From positions 1 to 64,000 of the forward strand of contig NZ_SBIV01000012.1 of assembly GCF_004765795.1 (NCBI RefSeq): DNA of 64,000 nucleotides, read 5' to 3'. Position numbers and translations under genes: made by a program. The notes beneath the pieces were generated by a model, which saw nothing but the letters and a program-made list of their open reading frames with translations, was not told the DNA's origin and did no database searches. Within the stretch, counting starts at the first letter, position 1. Each line of letters starts with the position of its first letter. This document shows positions 49,347 to 57,908 of this stretch, piece after piece. This DNA comes from Halorussus marinus (lineage in GTDB: Archaea; Halobacteriota; Halobacteria; Halobacteriales; Haladaptataceae).

Positions 49347-49445
49347 CGTGGCGTCGCCGGTCGATCGGACAGCCCACCCGGTAGAGAGTGTCCGATGGGT
49401 GAGACACGACATCCGAACGACCCGTCGCCTCGTTCCGTCAGAAAG

Positions 49446-49520
49446 AGCCGGTGGAGGGATTTGAACCCTCGGCCTATTCCTTACGAAGGAATCGCTCTAG
49501 CCAGTCTGAGCTACACCGGC
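49446..49520 (-). tRNA. tRNA-Thr (anticodon CGT)
   Basis: The minus strand folds as a 75-nt tRNA. The acceptor is GCCGGTG paired with CACCGGC and the D arm contains GCTC/GAGC. The anticodon stem ATTCC/GGAAT holds the loop TTCGTAA with anticodon CGT. The T arm is GAGGG-TTCAAAT-CCCTC and the discriminator is T. It reads ACG threonine codons. No intron and no encoded CCA are seen. No mobile element borders it. Confidence 0.95.
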
Positions 49521-49620
49521 ACGCTCGGCTTGTACGCACACCGAGCGCGACCTCGTCGCGCTCGCCTGCACTCATTACTACCTGCGACGGTGAAGATAAG
49601 CGTTCCGAAATCGCACGACC

Positions 49621-50601
49621 TCAGCGACTCAGCCGCACGTCGAGACAGACGTTGAGTTCGTGAGGCGCGTACGACCGGACCGCGTGGCGGGTCTCGACCG
49701 CGACCGCGTACTCGGGCTCGGCGGCCTCCCTGATCGCGGCCTCGCCGGGTCCGAACGGGTCCTCGTCGTGCTGGATGTCGTAGTAGTGGATCACGCAGTC
49801 GTCGCCCGCGAGTTCGACCGCGGTATCGAGGAAGTCGTCGGCGCTGTGCGGGAGGTTCATCACCACGCGGTCGGCCCAGTCGGCGTAGTCGGGGGCGATC
49901 TCTCGGACGTCGCCCCGTCTCGCGGTGACCCGATCCGCGACGCCGTTCCGACGGGCGTTCTCCCGAAGGTACTCGACGGCTCGTTCGTTCAGATCGACGC
50001 CGACGACCTCCGCGCCGCGCTTCGCGAACGGGATCGCGAACGGGCCGACGCCCGCGAACATGTCGAAGGCCCGCTCGTCGGACTCGACCTGTTTGGCGAC
50101 CCGGTGGCGCTCGGTGGCGAGCCGCGGCGAGAAGTACACCTCGGCGACGTCGAGCAGGTACTCACAGCCGTACTCACGGTGGACGGTCTCGGTCCCGTCG
50201 CCGGCGAGCACCTCCCAGTCGCGCACCCGGAGTTCGCCTTTGACCTTCGAGGCGCGGTTGAGGACGGTCTCGGCCGGAACGTCCGACGACATCACCGCGT
50301 CGGCGAGCTCGCGAGCGCGGTCGGCGTCGTCCTCGTCGACGATCACGATGTCGCCGAGCCGCTCGTAGGAGGGTTCGAACCCGAGCAGGTCGGCGGGGGT
50401 GTCCTGCGTGCGTCGCTCGTCGACCTCGCGGACGACGACGGTCAGGTCCTCGGACACCGCCTCGGGGTCGGTGACCGGCACGAACAGAGAGCCGTCCTCG
50501 GATTCGATCTCGCGGTCCTCGGCGACGAGGTCTGCGTCCGCGAGCCTGCGGCGAGTCTCCTCGCCGCGCTCGCGGTCGACGCGCACGCACGGCGCTTCCA
50601 T
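49621..50601 (-). CDS. trm5: tRNA (guanine37-N1)-methyltransferase Trm5
   Basis: A 326-residue enzyme from ATG 50601. The N-terminal and middle domains include GFEPSYERLGDIVIVDED, SKVKGELRVRDWEVLAG and VHREYGCEYLLDVAEVYFSPRLATERHRV. The Rossmann methyltransferase has FDMFAGVGPFAIPFAKRGAEVVGVDLN and the catalytic VVMNLPHSAD. It methylates N1 of G37 next to the anticodon to prevent frameshifting. It lies 100 bases from the tRNA-Thr gene on the same strand. Confidence 0.93.
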   Translation of the reverse strand: MEAPCVRVDRERGEETRRRLADADLVAEDREIESEDGSLFVPVTDPEAVSEDLTVVVREVDERRTQDTPADLLGFEPSYERLGDIVIVDEDDADRARELADAVMSSDVPAETVLNRASKVKGELRVRDWEVLAGDGTETVHREYGCEYLLDVAEVYFSPRLATERHRVAKQVESDERAFDMFAGVGPFAIPFAKRGAEVVGVDLNERAVEYLRENARRNGVADRVTARRGDVREIAPDYADWADRVVMNLPHSADDFLDTAVELAGDDCVIHYYDIQHDEDPFGPGEAAIREAAEPEYAVAVETRHAVRSYAPHELNVCLDVRLSR

Positions 50602-50687
50602 GACCGGGCGTTGGGTCGGTCCGGCGTTAACCCTGACGCTTCGCCGGCCGACGGCGACGCCGGGCTCGCTCGGCCGCACTCGAAAAG

Positions 50688-50693
50688 CTATAC
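50688..50693 (+). promoter_or_regulatory. TATA box for dph5
   Basis: CTATAC lies about 26 bases before the ATG at 50717, consistent with a leaderless transcript. Confidence 0.5.
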
Positions 50694-50716
50694 ACCGGTC
50701 CGCTCGTAGCCCTGGT

Positions 50717-51490
50717 ATGCTCACTTTCGTCGGACTCGGCCTCTACGACGAGCGCTCGATCACCGTCGAGGGCCGAGACGCCGTTCGGAGCGCCGATCGG
50801 GTCTTCGCGGAGTTCTACACGAGCAGGCTCCTCGGCGCGACCGTCGAGGACCTCGAATCGTACCACGGCGTCGACATCGACGTTCGCGATCGGGCGGGCG
50901 TCGAGCGCGATCCCGAGCCCGTCCTCCGGGCGGCCGAGGACGGCGACGCCGTCTTCCTCACCGCCGGCGACACGATGATTTCGACCACCCACGTCGACCT
51001 CCGACTGCGCGCCGAAGACCGGGGGATCGACACTCGGATCGTCCACGCTCCGACCGCCGAGTCGGCCGCCAGCGGGCTTACGGGACTCCAGAACTACCGG
51101 TTCGGAAAGGCGACCACGCTCCCCTTCGAGTACGCCCACGGCGCCGACGGACTGCCGGCCAGCGTCACCGACACCATCGACGACAACCGCGAGCGCGGGC
51201 TCCACACGCTGGTGTACCTCGACATCAAAGCCGATCGCGAGGAGTACATGACCGCCGACCACGCGGCCGGCCTGCTCGCGGCGGAGTACGGTGACACGCT
51301 CGGCGTAGTGGTCGCGCGAGCCGGGAGCCCCGAACCGCTGGTCGCCGCCGATCGGCTCTCGGCGCTCGCCGATCGGGAGTTCGGCGACCCGCTTCACTTG
51401 CTCGTGGTGCCGGGCGACCTCCACCACATCGAGGCCGACGCGCTCGGGACGCTCACGGGCGCGCCGGAGGAACTGCTCGACGTCGAGTGA
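50717..51490 (+). CDS. dph5: Diphthine synthase
   Basis: A 257-residue SAM-dependent methyltransferase of the tetrapyrrole-methylase fold: MLTFVGLGLYDERSITVEG, then ADRVFAEFYTSRL, VFLTAGDTMISTTHVDLRL, VHAPTAESAASGLTGLQNYRFGK and LHTLVYLDIKAD. It methylates the intermediate in diphthamide formation on translation factor aEF2. It is adjacent to and convergent with artA, with the stops next to each other. Confidence 0.94.
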   Translation: MLTFVGLGLYDERSITVEGRDAVRSADRVFAEFYTSRLLGATVEDLESYHGVDIDVRDRAGVERDPEPVLRAAEDGDAVFLTAGDTMISTTHVDLRLRAEDRGIDTRIVHAPTAESAASGLTGLQNYRFGKATTLPFEYAHGADGLPASVTDTIDDNRERGLHTLVYLDIKADREEYMTADHAAGLLAAEYGDTLGVVVARAGSPEPLVAADRLSALADREFGDPLHLLVVPGDLHHIEADALGTLTGAPEELLDVE

Positions 51491-52423
51491 CTACCGTTTT
51501 TCGCCGTTGCCGTCGGCCCTGACGGGGCGGTCGGTCCCGACGGCGTCGTGGAGGTCGTAGTCGTCGCCGGTCGCGATGTACAGCACGTCCTCGGCGACGG
51601 TGAGGAGTTCGGGGACCTCGCGGGCGACCGCCCACGCGATGCCCACCAGCGCGACGACCGAGAGGCTCTGGGCGAGCACCCGATCGGAGATGAAATAGGA
51701 GACCATGTTGGGGTTCTGGTAGCCCACCAACCCGCTGATCGGGTCGACGAAGATCTGGAACCACTGGAAGCTGAACGCGAGCGTGATGAACACGACTCTG
51801 ACGAGGTTGAGCCCCCAGATAACGGGGATCGCGATCGCCAGCGCCCGGAGCTTCCGACCGAGCGGGGCCCGGACCGCGCCGATCAGTCCGCCGAAGATGG
51901 CCATGCTCCCGAGGCCGGTGCAGGCCAGCAGGACGTTGGTGGTGAACTCGCCCTTCGTCGGGTGGACGAACAGGTACGTACCCTGAATCTCGCGGCCGTG
52001 GTTGATGACCTCGAACTCGTAGCCCATCGCGTCCATGACGAACGCCCCCTGGGCCGCCACGGTCTCGATCAGGAGGTGCTTTGCGGGCGTGATCATCGTG
52101 AACGGCAGGTAGATCAGCCCCATGATGGCGACCGCCCGCGAGAGCAGAAAGAGAGTCTCGCGGCCGTCGACGAGGAGGTAGGCGGCGTAGAGACACGCCG
52201 GTAGCGCCGCGAAGCTCAGTGCGCCCTCGATGAAACTGCGCTGCTCGAACGCGAAGTGCGGGAAGAGGGCGGCCCAGAAGACGCCAAAGACCACCCACGA
52301 CGCGGCGGCGAGATAGCGCGCCCGACCGCGACCGCGCTCGCCCTCGTACCAGTCGTAGGCGACGGCCGCGGCGAACAGTCCGACGATCAGCCACGCGAGC
52401 GCGTCCGTGAACGCGGAAGTCAC
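51491..52423 (-). CDS. artA: Archaeosortase A
   Basis: A 310-residue multi-span membrane enzyme from GTG 52423; a TATA-like element about 30 bases upstream suggests a leaderless message. The catalytic triad-type residues are visible as Cys168 in VLLACTGLGSM and Arg209 in WGLNLVRVVFITLAF, plus a further arginine in the C-terminal helices. ArtA removes the C-terminal helix of PGF-CTERM proteins and couples them to an archaeal lipid. The S-layer glycoprotein gene with a PGF signal lies immediately upstream, and pssA at 13469-14194 supplies a lipid-pathway partner. Confidence 0.95.
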   Translation of the reverse strand: MTSAFTDALAWLIVGLFAAAVAYDWYEGERGRGRARYLAAASWVVFGVFWAALFPHFAFEQRSFIEGALSFAALPACLYAAYLLVDGRETLFLLSRAVAIMGLIYLPFTMITPAKHLLIETVAAQGAFVMDAMGYEFEVINHGREIQGTYLFVHPTKGEFTTNVLLACTGLGSMAIFGGLIGAVRAPLGRKLRALAIAIPVIWGLNLVRVVFITLAFSFQWFQIFVDPISGLVGYQNPNMVSYFISDRVLAQSLSVVALVGIAWAVAREVPELLTVAEDVLYIATGDDYDLHDAVGTDRPVRADGNGEKR

Positions 52424-52621
52424 AGTTAAGCGGTACCAAGTCCGCGAAGGATAAAGCGTTGACGGCTCCGACCGCGACCGGTAACCGCGGCTTAGCTCAC
52501 GCGAAACGTACCGTTTCTGCGCCGGGCGCCGTCGCTACGTGGGTCGGCTACGAAAGAATGGGAACCGCGAATCGCACGGCACGTCGAACCGAACCCGTGG
52601 GGGTTCGGTGGTTAGCGAGCG

Positions 52622-54892
52622 TTAGTTGCTACGGCGGACTGCCAGCAGCGCGGCCGCGATGAGTGCGACCAGCGAGACAGCCATGCCGAAGCCGGGGATA
52701 CCGCCGTCGCCACCGTCACCTTCCGTGGTTTCGGTCGCTTCGGTCGTCTCCTCTTCTTCGGTCGTGGTCGTCTCTTCAGTCGTGGTCGTCTCTTCGGTCG
52801 TCGTCGTCTCCTCAGTCGTCTCCTCAGTCGTCTCTTCGGTCGTCGTCGTCTCCTCAGTCGTCTCGTCCTCACCGGTGTCGACGGATTCGAGGATCGTCGC
52901 GGTCACGGACGCCGACGCGTCGTCGGTCGCTTCGGCCGTGACATCGACTTCCGAGCCGTTCTCGAGCGCGCTCAGGTCGAACGTGCCGGAGAACTCGCCG
53001 TTCTCGTCGAGATCAGCGGTGGTCGACCAGTAGTCGTTGTCGGACTCGATCTCGATGTCGACTTCCGTGCCGGGTGCGAGGTTACTCGAGCCTTCGACCG
53101 TCGCGTTCTCGGAGTTCGCCAGTTCGAGTTCGTCGTCCTCGTTGAGGTTGTCGAACTCGAGGCTCTGCTCATCAACGCTGAACTCGGTTGAGACGTTCTC
53201 GGAGTTCTTCGTGAAGTCGTTGTTGTCGGTGACGTGGAAGTCCGCCGCGTAGTCGCTGCCGGCGGTCATGTCCGCGCTGTCGAAGACCGCGTAGAACGTG
53301 TTGTTCTCCGCGTCCTCGTAGTAGCCAAGCGCGTCCTGGTTGGCGTTGAACTGCTCGGCGTTCGCGTTCGGACCGGGGTCCTGCTGAGTCACGTTCAGGA
53401 ACACGCCGGTGCCCTGGTTCGTGACGTCACCGTCGTCCGCGGCGTACGAGAAGCTGTTGAGATCGTCGATGTAGCCGTAGATACCCGACGCCTGGGTCTC
53501 GACGACGACCAGGTCGTCCTGGGCGATGCTGTCGGACTGCGAGACGCCCTCGAGCAGGCCTTCGACGTCGTCAGGCAGGTTGTTCTGGCTGGTGTCCTGG
53601 TGGACCCAGGTGTTGATGTCGTCGGTCGAGCGCTGGCTGATGCTCAGGCTCGTCTTGTCCGCGCGGTTGTCGAACGAGGCGTCCGCGGTGTAGGCAACCA
53701 GATCGTAGTTACCGGCCGCAATCGCGTTCTCGAGGTGCTGGTCACCGTCGGTCACGGCGTTCCCGTCGTCGTCTTCGAGCGAGATACTGCCACCGACCCA
53801 GACACCGTGCTCGGGCTGACCGGTGGTCACCTCACCGTTTTCGGCGGTGACGAAGTCCGTCGGGTCCTGGTAGTTGTCGCCGTGGATTTCGTCGGTTTCG
53901 ATCGTGAGTTCGACTTCGTCGGTGTCGGTGTCCGTGTTCTTGGTGACGCGGAACCGCGAGACGAAGTTGGCGCCGGTGTCACCGAACTGGACGTCGGTGG
54001 AGTCGGCGTTCTCGATGCTGACGTTGAACGTCAGGTCGTCACCGCGCTCTTGGGAGACCGCGCTCCCGGGGAGGGTGACAGCGGCGTCTTCCTCTTCGGT
54101 GACGTTGAGATCGATCGTGTCCGAAGCCGAGGAATCAGTCGCCGCGAGCGTCAGGTCGTACTCGTCGACGTCGAAGCTACTGAAGTCGGCATTGTAGGTG
54201 GTGTCGGTCGAGGCGCCCGCGATGATGATCGAACTCTCGGCGTCGGCACTGCTGGTGTCGTCGTCTCCACTGTGGAGAGTGACGTCACCGTCGGCGACGT
54301 CGCCGTTGGTGACGAAGGCATCGTAGAGCTGGTCAGCGCTGAGGTCGCCGTCGGCCGAAACGTTCAGGGCGTAGCGGCCGCGGTTCGAGTCCAGAGTGAC
54401 CTCAGTCGTGGTTCCACTGCCCGAGCTCACGTTCACGCTGTCCGGACTCACTTCGAAGTCCTGGGGCGAGAACGAGAACACTGCGTCGCCGGTTTCTCCG
54501 TCGGCGTTCCGGTCGAGGACTGCGTTTTCACCGTCCGGGAAGTGAATCGGCTCACGGCCGGTGGTGGTGATCACGTACTGGCCGTCGAGACCGTCCTCTT
54601 CGAGGGTCGCCGTGCCCTCCGAGAGCGGGATCTGCGTGACGCGCGAACCGACGCCGTCACTGCCGTCCCACTCACGCAGCTCGACGATGTCGTTGTTACC
54701 GACGTTCGAGCCACTTACGTCGACTTCGAGCGTTTCGCCGTCCCAATAGGAATTGGGGGTCGTCAGAGTATCAGTTTGTTCACCGTGATTCGCAGCTGCT
54801 GAACCTGCGAAGGCGGTCGCGCCCGCGAAAACGGACATGACCATCAGCGCAGACAGCACCACACTGCGGATCTTATCGTTTGTTGTTGTCAT
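52622..54892 (-). CDS. csg: S-layer glycoprotein with PGF-CTERM sorting signal
   Basis: A 756-residue surface protein. Residues 1-34 are the typical haloarchaeal surface-glycoprotein signal (NDKIRSVVLSALMVMSVFAG...). The mature part is highly acidic with several NxS/T sites and beta-type domains. A Thr/Glu-rich repeat (about residues 674-722), a likely O-glycosylated cell-wall spanner, precedes a Gly/Asp linker, the PGF motif in GIPGFGMAV, a hydrophobic helix and the tail RRSN. This tripartite end is the ArtA recognition signal. It forms the cell envelope lattice. The long leader (54893-55040) with a hairpin suggests strong, stabilised mRNA. Confidence 0.93.
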   Translation of the reverse strand: MTTTNDKIRSVVLSALMVMSVFAGATAFAGSAAANHGEQTDTLTTPNSYWDGETLEVDVSGSNVGNNDIVELREWDGSDGVGSRVTQIPLSEGTATLEEDGLDGQYVITTTGREPIHFPDGENAVLDRNADGETGDAVFSFSPQDFEVSPDSVNVSSGSGTTTEVTLDSNRGRYALNVSADGDLSADQLYDAFVTNGDVADGDVTLHSGDDDTSSADAESSIIIAGASTDTTYNADFSSFDVDEYDLTLAATDSSASDTIDLNVTEEEDAAVTLPGSAVSQERGDDLTFNVSIENADSTDVQFGDTGANFVSRFRVTKNTDTDTDEVELTIETDEIHGDNYQDPTDFVTAENGEVTTGQPEHGVWVGGSISLEDDDGNAVTDGDQHLENAIAAGNYDLVAYTADASFDNRADKTSLSISQRSTDDINTWVHQDTSQNNLPDDVEGLLEGVSQSDSIAQDDLVVVETQASGIYGYIDDLNSFSYAADDGDVTNQGTGVFLNVTQQDPGPNANAEQFNANQDALGYYEDAENNTFYAVFDSADMTAGSDYAADFHVTDNNDFTKNSENVSTEFSVDEQSLEFDNLNEDDELELANSENATVEGSSNLAPGTEVDIEIESDNDYWSTTADLDENGEFSGTFDLSALENGSEVDVTAEATDDASASVTATILESVDTGEDETTEETTTTEETTEETTEETTTTEETTTTEETTTTEEEETTEATETTEGDGGDGGIPGFGMAVSLVALIAAALLAVRRSN
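52735..52868 (-). repeat. Thr/Glu-coding tandem repeat in the S-layer gene
   Basis: Short repeats of the type TCTTCGGTCGTCGTCGTC (plus-strand view) encode runs of EETTEETTTTEE. They form the flexible Thr-rich spacer before the PGF-CTERM signal. The repetitive DNA could expand or contract by slippage. Confidence 0.75.
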
Positions 54893-55431
54893 GGTTTGGT
54901 TGGTTATTCGGTCGGCGACAGCACCTTTCCGGCGACCCTAGTTTCGTAACCCGGCGTTTCCGGGCGCGGGCCGACTGTACTCGCTACTGCCACCATGGGT
55001 AGGGGTACAGTAGGAATCAACCGGCGGGTGTGGTAAATACTTTGTGTTATCTTAACCGCCGATTCGGGCGTGCGAACCCCTCACACGTCCGGGTTCTGTA
55101 GAGAGGAACGACGTCGTTGTGCATCGTTTGCGCGCACGAAATGTCGCATGTCCCGGCCGAAACGGAGTGTTTCCGGTCGAGTGCCGGCCGCTGGGACACT
55201 CCCACGGTAGCGCGCCGTGTCGAGGCGAGCGCTCGGGCGAGCGATCGACCGTCGCGTACGAGTAGTCAGCTCGGGGTCATAACGGTGCCTTTCGAGGGAC
55301 GGAACGGAGGTAGAATGGAGCGTGTGCGGCGCGCGCTCGAATTCTGTCACGGCGTCCGATCCCGACCCGCCGAGTCGCGGAACCGAACGGTCGATGGGTG
55401 CCCTGTCACTAAACCGGCGTCGATCGGTAGC
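54893..55431. other. S-layer promoter and long leader region; no gene seen
   Basis: This 539-base gap carries the promoter of the S-layer gene. On the minus strand an AT-rich box (plus-strand GGTAAATACTTTG, about 55031-55043) implies a leader of more than 100 nt. The leader holds a hairpin, ACTGTAC (54974-54980) with GTACAGT (55015-55021), extended inside by CTAC/GTAG. From 55045 to 55431 I see no convincing gene: the 89-residue minus-strand frame there is Arg-rich and not acidic. Confidence 0.6.
54974..55021 (-). promoter_or_regulatory. Hairpin in the S-layer mRNA leader
   Basis: ACTGTAC at 54974-54980 and GTACAGT at 55015-55021 form a seven-base stem. Inside it CTAC (54984-54987) and GTAG (55009-55012) can add four more pairs. 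It lies about 80-130 bases upstream of the start codon, inside the expected leader. Confidence 0.5.
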
Positions 55432-56190
55432 TCAGTCCCGCGACAGCACTTCGAACTCGTGGCCGTCGGGGTCCTTGGTGAACGCGTAGCGGTCGTCGCA
55501 GGAGGCGGGGTCGCGATAGTCCTCGCCCTCGCGTTCCATCAGCGTCTCCCAGTCGTCGTGGAGGTCGTCGCTCCGGATCGCGAGGTGGCCCCACGCGTCG
55601 CCCAGCTCGTACGTCCGGCCGTCGTAGTTGTACGTGAGCTCGACCGCCATCGCCTCGTCGGCGGCGCCTTCGGGCTTCATGAAGTAGTTCGCGAAGGTGT
55701 CGGACTCCCACCGGCCGGTGTGTTCGTACTCCAGCTTACGGGTGAACCACCCGAGCGACTCGTCGGCGTCCTCGACGCGCATCATCGTGTGGTCGAGACT
55801 CCAGGTCGCACCGTAGTCGCGCTCGACGATCTCGACCTCGTGGCCGTCGGGGTCGGTGACGAAGGCGTACGATCCCCCACAGGAGTCGGGGTCGCGGTAG
55901 TCCTCGACGCCCTCGTCCATCAGTTGCTCGTAGGCGTCGTAGACATCGTCGACACGTACCGCGATGTGGCCCCAGGCGTCGCCGAGGTCGTAGGTCCGGT
56001 CGTCGTGATTGTACGTGAGTTCGAGGACCGCGCCCTCCTCGTGAACGTCGGCCGGACCGAGGTAGACGTTGGTGAAGGTGTCGGCCTCCCAGCGGCCCTT
56101 CTCCTCGTAATCGAGGTGGTTCTGGTACCAGTCGAGGCTCGCTTCGAGATCCTCGACGCGCATCATGACGTGGTCGAGCGTCGCGTTCAT
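55432..56190 (-). CDS. Double VOC (glyoxalase/dioxygenase superfamily) protein
   Basis: A 252-residue protein from ATG 56190, made of two similar halves of about 125 residues. Each half has an N-terminal metal-ligand His (LDHVMMRVEDLEASLDWY; LDHTMMRVEDADESLGWF), the HIAV or HLAI motif (DAWGHIAVRVDD; DAWGHLAIRSDD), DYRDPxSC and the Glu ligand (VTDPDGHEVEIVERD; TKDPDGHEFEVLSRD). This is the glyoxalase I-type VOC fold with an internal duplication. It may act in methylglyoxal detoxification; haloarchaea lack glutathione but have gamma-glutamylcysteine. Confidence 0.9.
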   Translation of the reverse strand: MNATLDHVMMRVEDLEASLDWYQNHLDYEEKGRWEADTFTNVYLGPADVHEEGAVLELTYNHDDRTYDLGDAWGHIAVRVDDVYDAYEQLMDEGVEDYRDPDSCGGSYAFVTDPDGHEVEIVERDYGATWSLDHTMMRVEDADESLGWFTRKLEYEHTGRWESDTFANYFMKPEGAADEAMAVELTYNYDGRTYELGDAWGHLAIRSDDLHDDWETLMEREGEDYRDPASCDDRYAFTKDPDGHEFEVLSRD

Positions 56191-56256
56191 ACACGTAGAC
56201 GTTGAGCCGTCCGAGGCGAAAAGGCTACTGTTCGCGGAAGCACCCCGAGCGGCGGG

Positions 56257-56673
56257 TCACCACCGGAACGTCTCGCGCAGGTCCGGCCAGTGGAACCACC
56301 ACGCCGCGGCCCAGAGCGCGAGCGTCCCCGACGGAACCGCGAGCAGGCCTCTCCGGGACATCCCCAACGAGAACCAGAGATGGCTCGCGCCCGCGAGAAC
56401 CAACAGCCCGCCGGTTACGCGCCGATCCTCGTACGCCGCTCCGAGCCGTCCGAGGACGGCGCTCGCGACCGCGAGCAGGTACAGCCCGACGCCGACCGGC
56501 CACGCCAACAGTCGCCGGGGCAGACCGATCGTGTAGACCAGCAGGTAGTCCGGGAGCGTCGTGACGTGAAACGGCGCGGTGCTCACCAGCCCCCACGAGA
56601 AGACCAGATCGCCGGTGGCGAAGACGGTCCACGGGAGCGCGGCCAGCCCGGCGAGCGCGAGGACGCGACGCAT
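56257..56673 (-). CDS. TIGR04206-like haloarchaeal membrane protein
   Basis: A 138-residue protein: an N-terminal hydrophobic segment (RVLALAGLAALPWTVFATGDLVFSWGLVST), then YLLVYTIGLPRRLLAWPVGVGLYLLAVASAVLG, a loop with YEDRR, and two more spans ending WFHWPDLRETFRW. The pattern matches the family I recall as TIGR04206, found only in haloarchaea. It abuts the GTPase gene (stop at 56674 adjoining its ATG at 56673), so they are cotranscribed. Function unknown. Confidence 0.8.
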   Translation of the reverse strand: MRRVLALAGLAALPWTVFATGDLVFSWGLVSTAPFHVTTLPDYLLVYTIGLPRRLLAWPVGVGLYLLAVASAVLGRLGAAYEDRRVTGGLLVLAGASHLWFSLGMSRRGLLAVPSGTLALWAAAWWFHWPDLRETFRW

Positions 56674-57783
56674 CTACTTCCGGACGACCATCCGGAGGAC
56701 ATCCTCGTCGGCGAGCTCGTGGGCTTTCCCGACCTGCTGTTCGTCGTGTTTGGCGCTCGGACCCGAGACGCGGGCGAACCGGAACCGGCTTTCGAGGTCG
56801 CCGCCGAGCCGCCGGGCGGCGTCCTCGACGGTCGACCCCTTCGGGAGCACCAGCGGCTCGTCGTAGTCGACCCCGCGACCGGGTTTGTCCATGTAGATCC
56901 GCATCAGGCCGAGCTCCTCCCAGATGGTCTGTTTGAGCGAGTCGAGGCCCCTCTCCTCCTCGGCGGAGATGAAGATCGTCTCCTCTGGGTCGATGTCGTG
57001 GTCGCGCAGATCGTCTTTGACCGTCTCGACGTAGTCGGGTTCGATGAGGTCGACCTTGTTGACCGTCACGATCGAGGGGATGTACTCGCGGTTGTCCATC
57101 ACGCCGTCGACGAGCCGATCGATGTCGACCTGCTCGCGGACGGTCACGTCGGCGTTGACGTAACCGTGCTCGCGCATGACTTCCTTGACGACGTCTTCGG
57201 GCAGGTCGAGGTCGACGCTCGACGTGACCCGGATCCCGCCCTTGCCCTTCTTCGAGATCTTGACGCTCGGAGGCGCTTGATCGAGCCGGATCTTGTTCTC
57301 GTAGAGTTCCTCGCGGAGGCGGGCGTACTGGTCGATCTCGAACACCGAGAGCACGAACACCACCAGATCGGCCGCACGCACGACCGACAACACTTCCTGA
57401 CCGCCGCCCCGGCCCTGCGCCGCGCCCTCGATGAGCCCCGGAACGTCGAGCAGCTGGATGTTCGCGCCGTTGTACTGCAACATCCCGGGGTTGACGTTGA
57501 GCGTCGTGAACTCGTAGTCGCCGACCTCGCTCTCGGCGGCGGTCAGCGAATTCAGGAGTGTCGACTTGCCCACGCTCGGGAAGCCGACGAACGCGACCGT
57601 CGCGTCGCCGTGTTTCTCGACGTGGTAGCCTTCGCCGCCGCCCGCGGAGGACTGGTTCTCGAGTTTCTCCTTTTTCTCCGCGAGCTTGGCTTTGAGCCGT
57701 CCGATGTGGGCCTCCGTAGACTTGTTGTACGGAGTCTCGGCTATCTCCTCGCGGAGGGCATCGATTTCGTCCTCCAATCCCAT
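56674..57783 (-). CDS. DRG-type GTP-binding protein (OBG/HflX superfamily)
   Basis: A 369-residue GTPase. An N-terminal coiled coil (EDEIDALREEIAETPYNKSTEAHIGRLKAKLAE) precedes the G domain with G1 GFPSVGKSTLLN, G2 TTLNVNPG, G3 DVPGLIEGAAQGRGGG, G4 TVNKVDLI and G5 FISAEEERGLD. The C-terminal TGS domain is YMDKPGRGVDYDEPLVLPKGSTVED. DRG proteins associate with ribosomes and may relieve stalled translation. It is divergent from rpl11. Confidence 0.94.
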   Translation of the reverse strand: MGLEDEIDALREEIAETPYNKSTEAHIGRLKAKLAEKKEKLENQSSAGGGEGYHVEKHGDATVAFVGFPSVGKSTLLNSLTAAESEVGDYEFTTLNVNPGMLQYNGANIQLLDVPGLIEGAAQGRGGGQEVLSVVRAADLVVFVLSVFEIDQYARLREELYENKIRLDQAPPSVKISKKGKGGIRVTSSVDLDLPEDVVKEVMREHGYVNADVTVREQVDIDRLVDGVMDNREYIPSIVTVNKVDLIEPDYVETVKDDLRDHDIDPEETIFISAEEERGLDSLKQTIWEELGLMRIYMDKPGRGVDYDEPLVLPKGSTVEDAARRLGGDLESRFRFARVSGPSAKHDEQQVGKAHELADEDVLRMVVRK

Positions 57784-57877
57784 TGGGAGAGAGTGGGCCG
57801 CGCGCGCCGAAAAACCCTTTCCTTCCCGGCGGGTGGGTCGGTCTCGGCGGCCGCCGGGGAGACGACCGAAAGATAAC

Positions 57878-57885
57878 TCTTAAAA
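57878..57885 (+). promoter_or_regulatory. TATA box for rpl11
   Basis: TCTTAAAA is centred about 28 bases before the ATG at 57909, consistent with a leaderless transcript separate from the rpl1 operon. Confidence 0.55.
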
Positions 57886-57908
57886 CCGCCGCGGGGGTTC
57901 GTACACGT

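Noticed and set aside
49446-49520. tRNA-Thr as a second integration site
   Set aside because: Both flanks hold ordinary core genes (small membrane protein, trm5); no element genes or tRNA fragment are seen.
52735-52868. Short tandem repeat as a CRISPR-like or regulatory array
   Set aside because: It is in frame within the S-layer gene and encodes the Thr/Glu spacer; a coding low-complexity repeat explains it.
55081-55350. 89-residue minus-strand frame in the S-layer upstream region
   Set aside because: Arg-rich, basic and without motif, unlike haloarchaeal proteins; covered better by non-coding promoter DNA.
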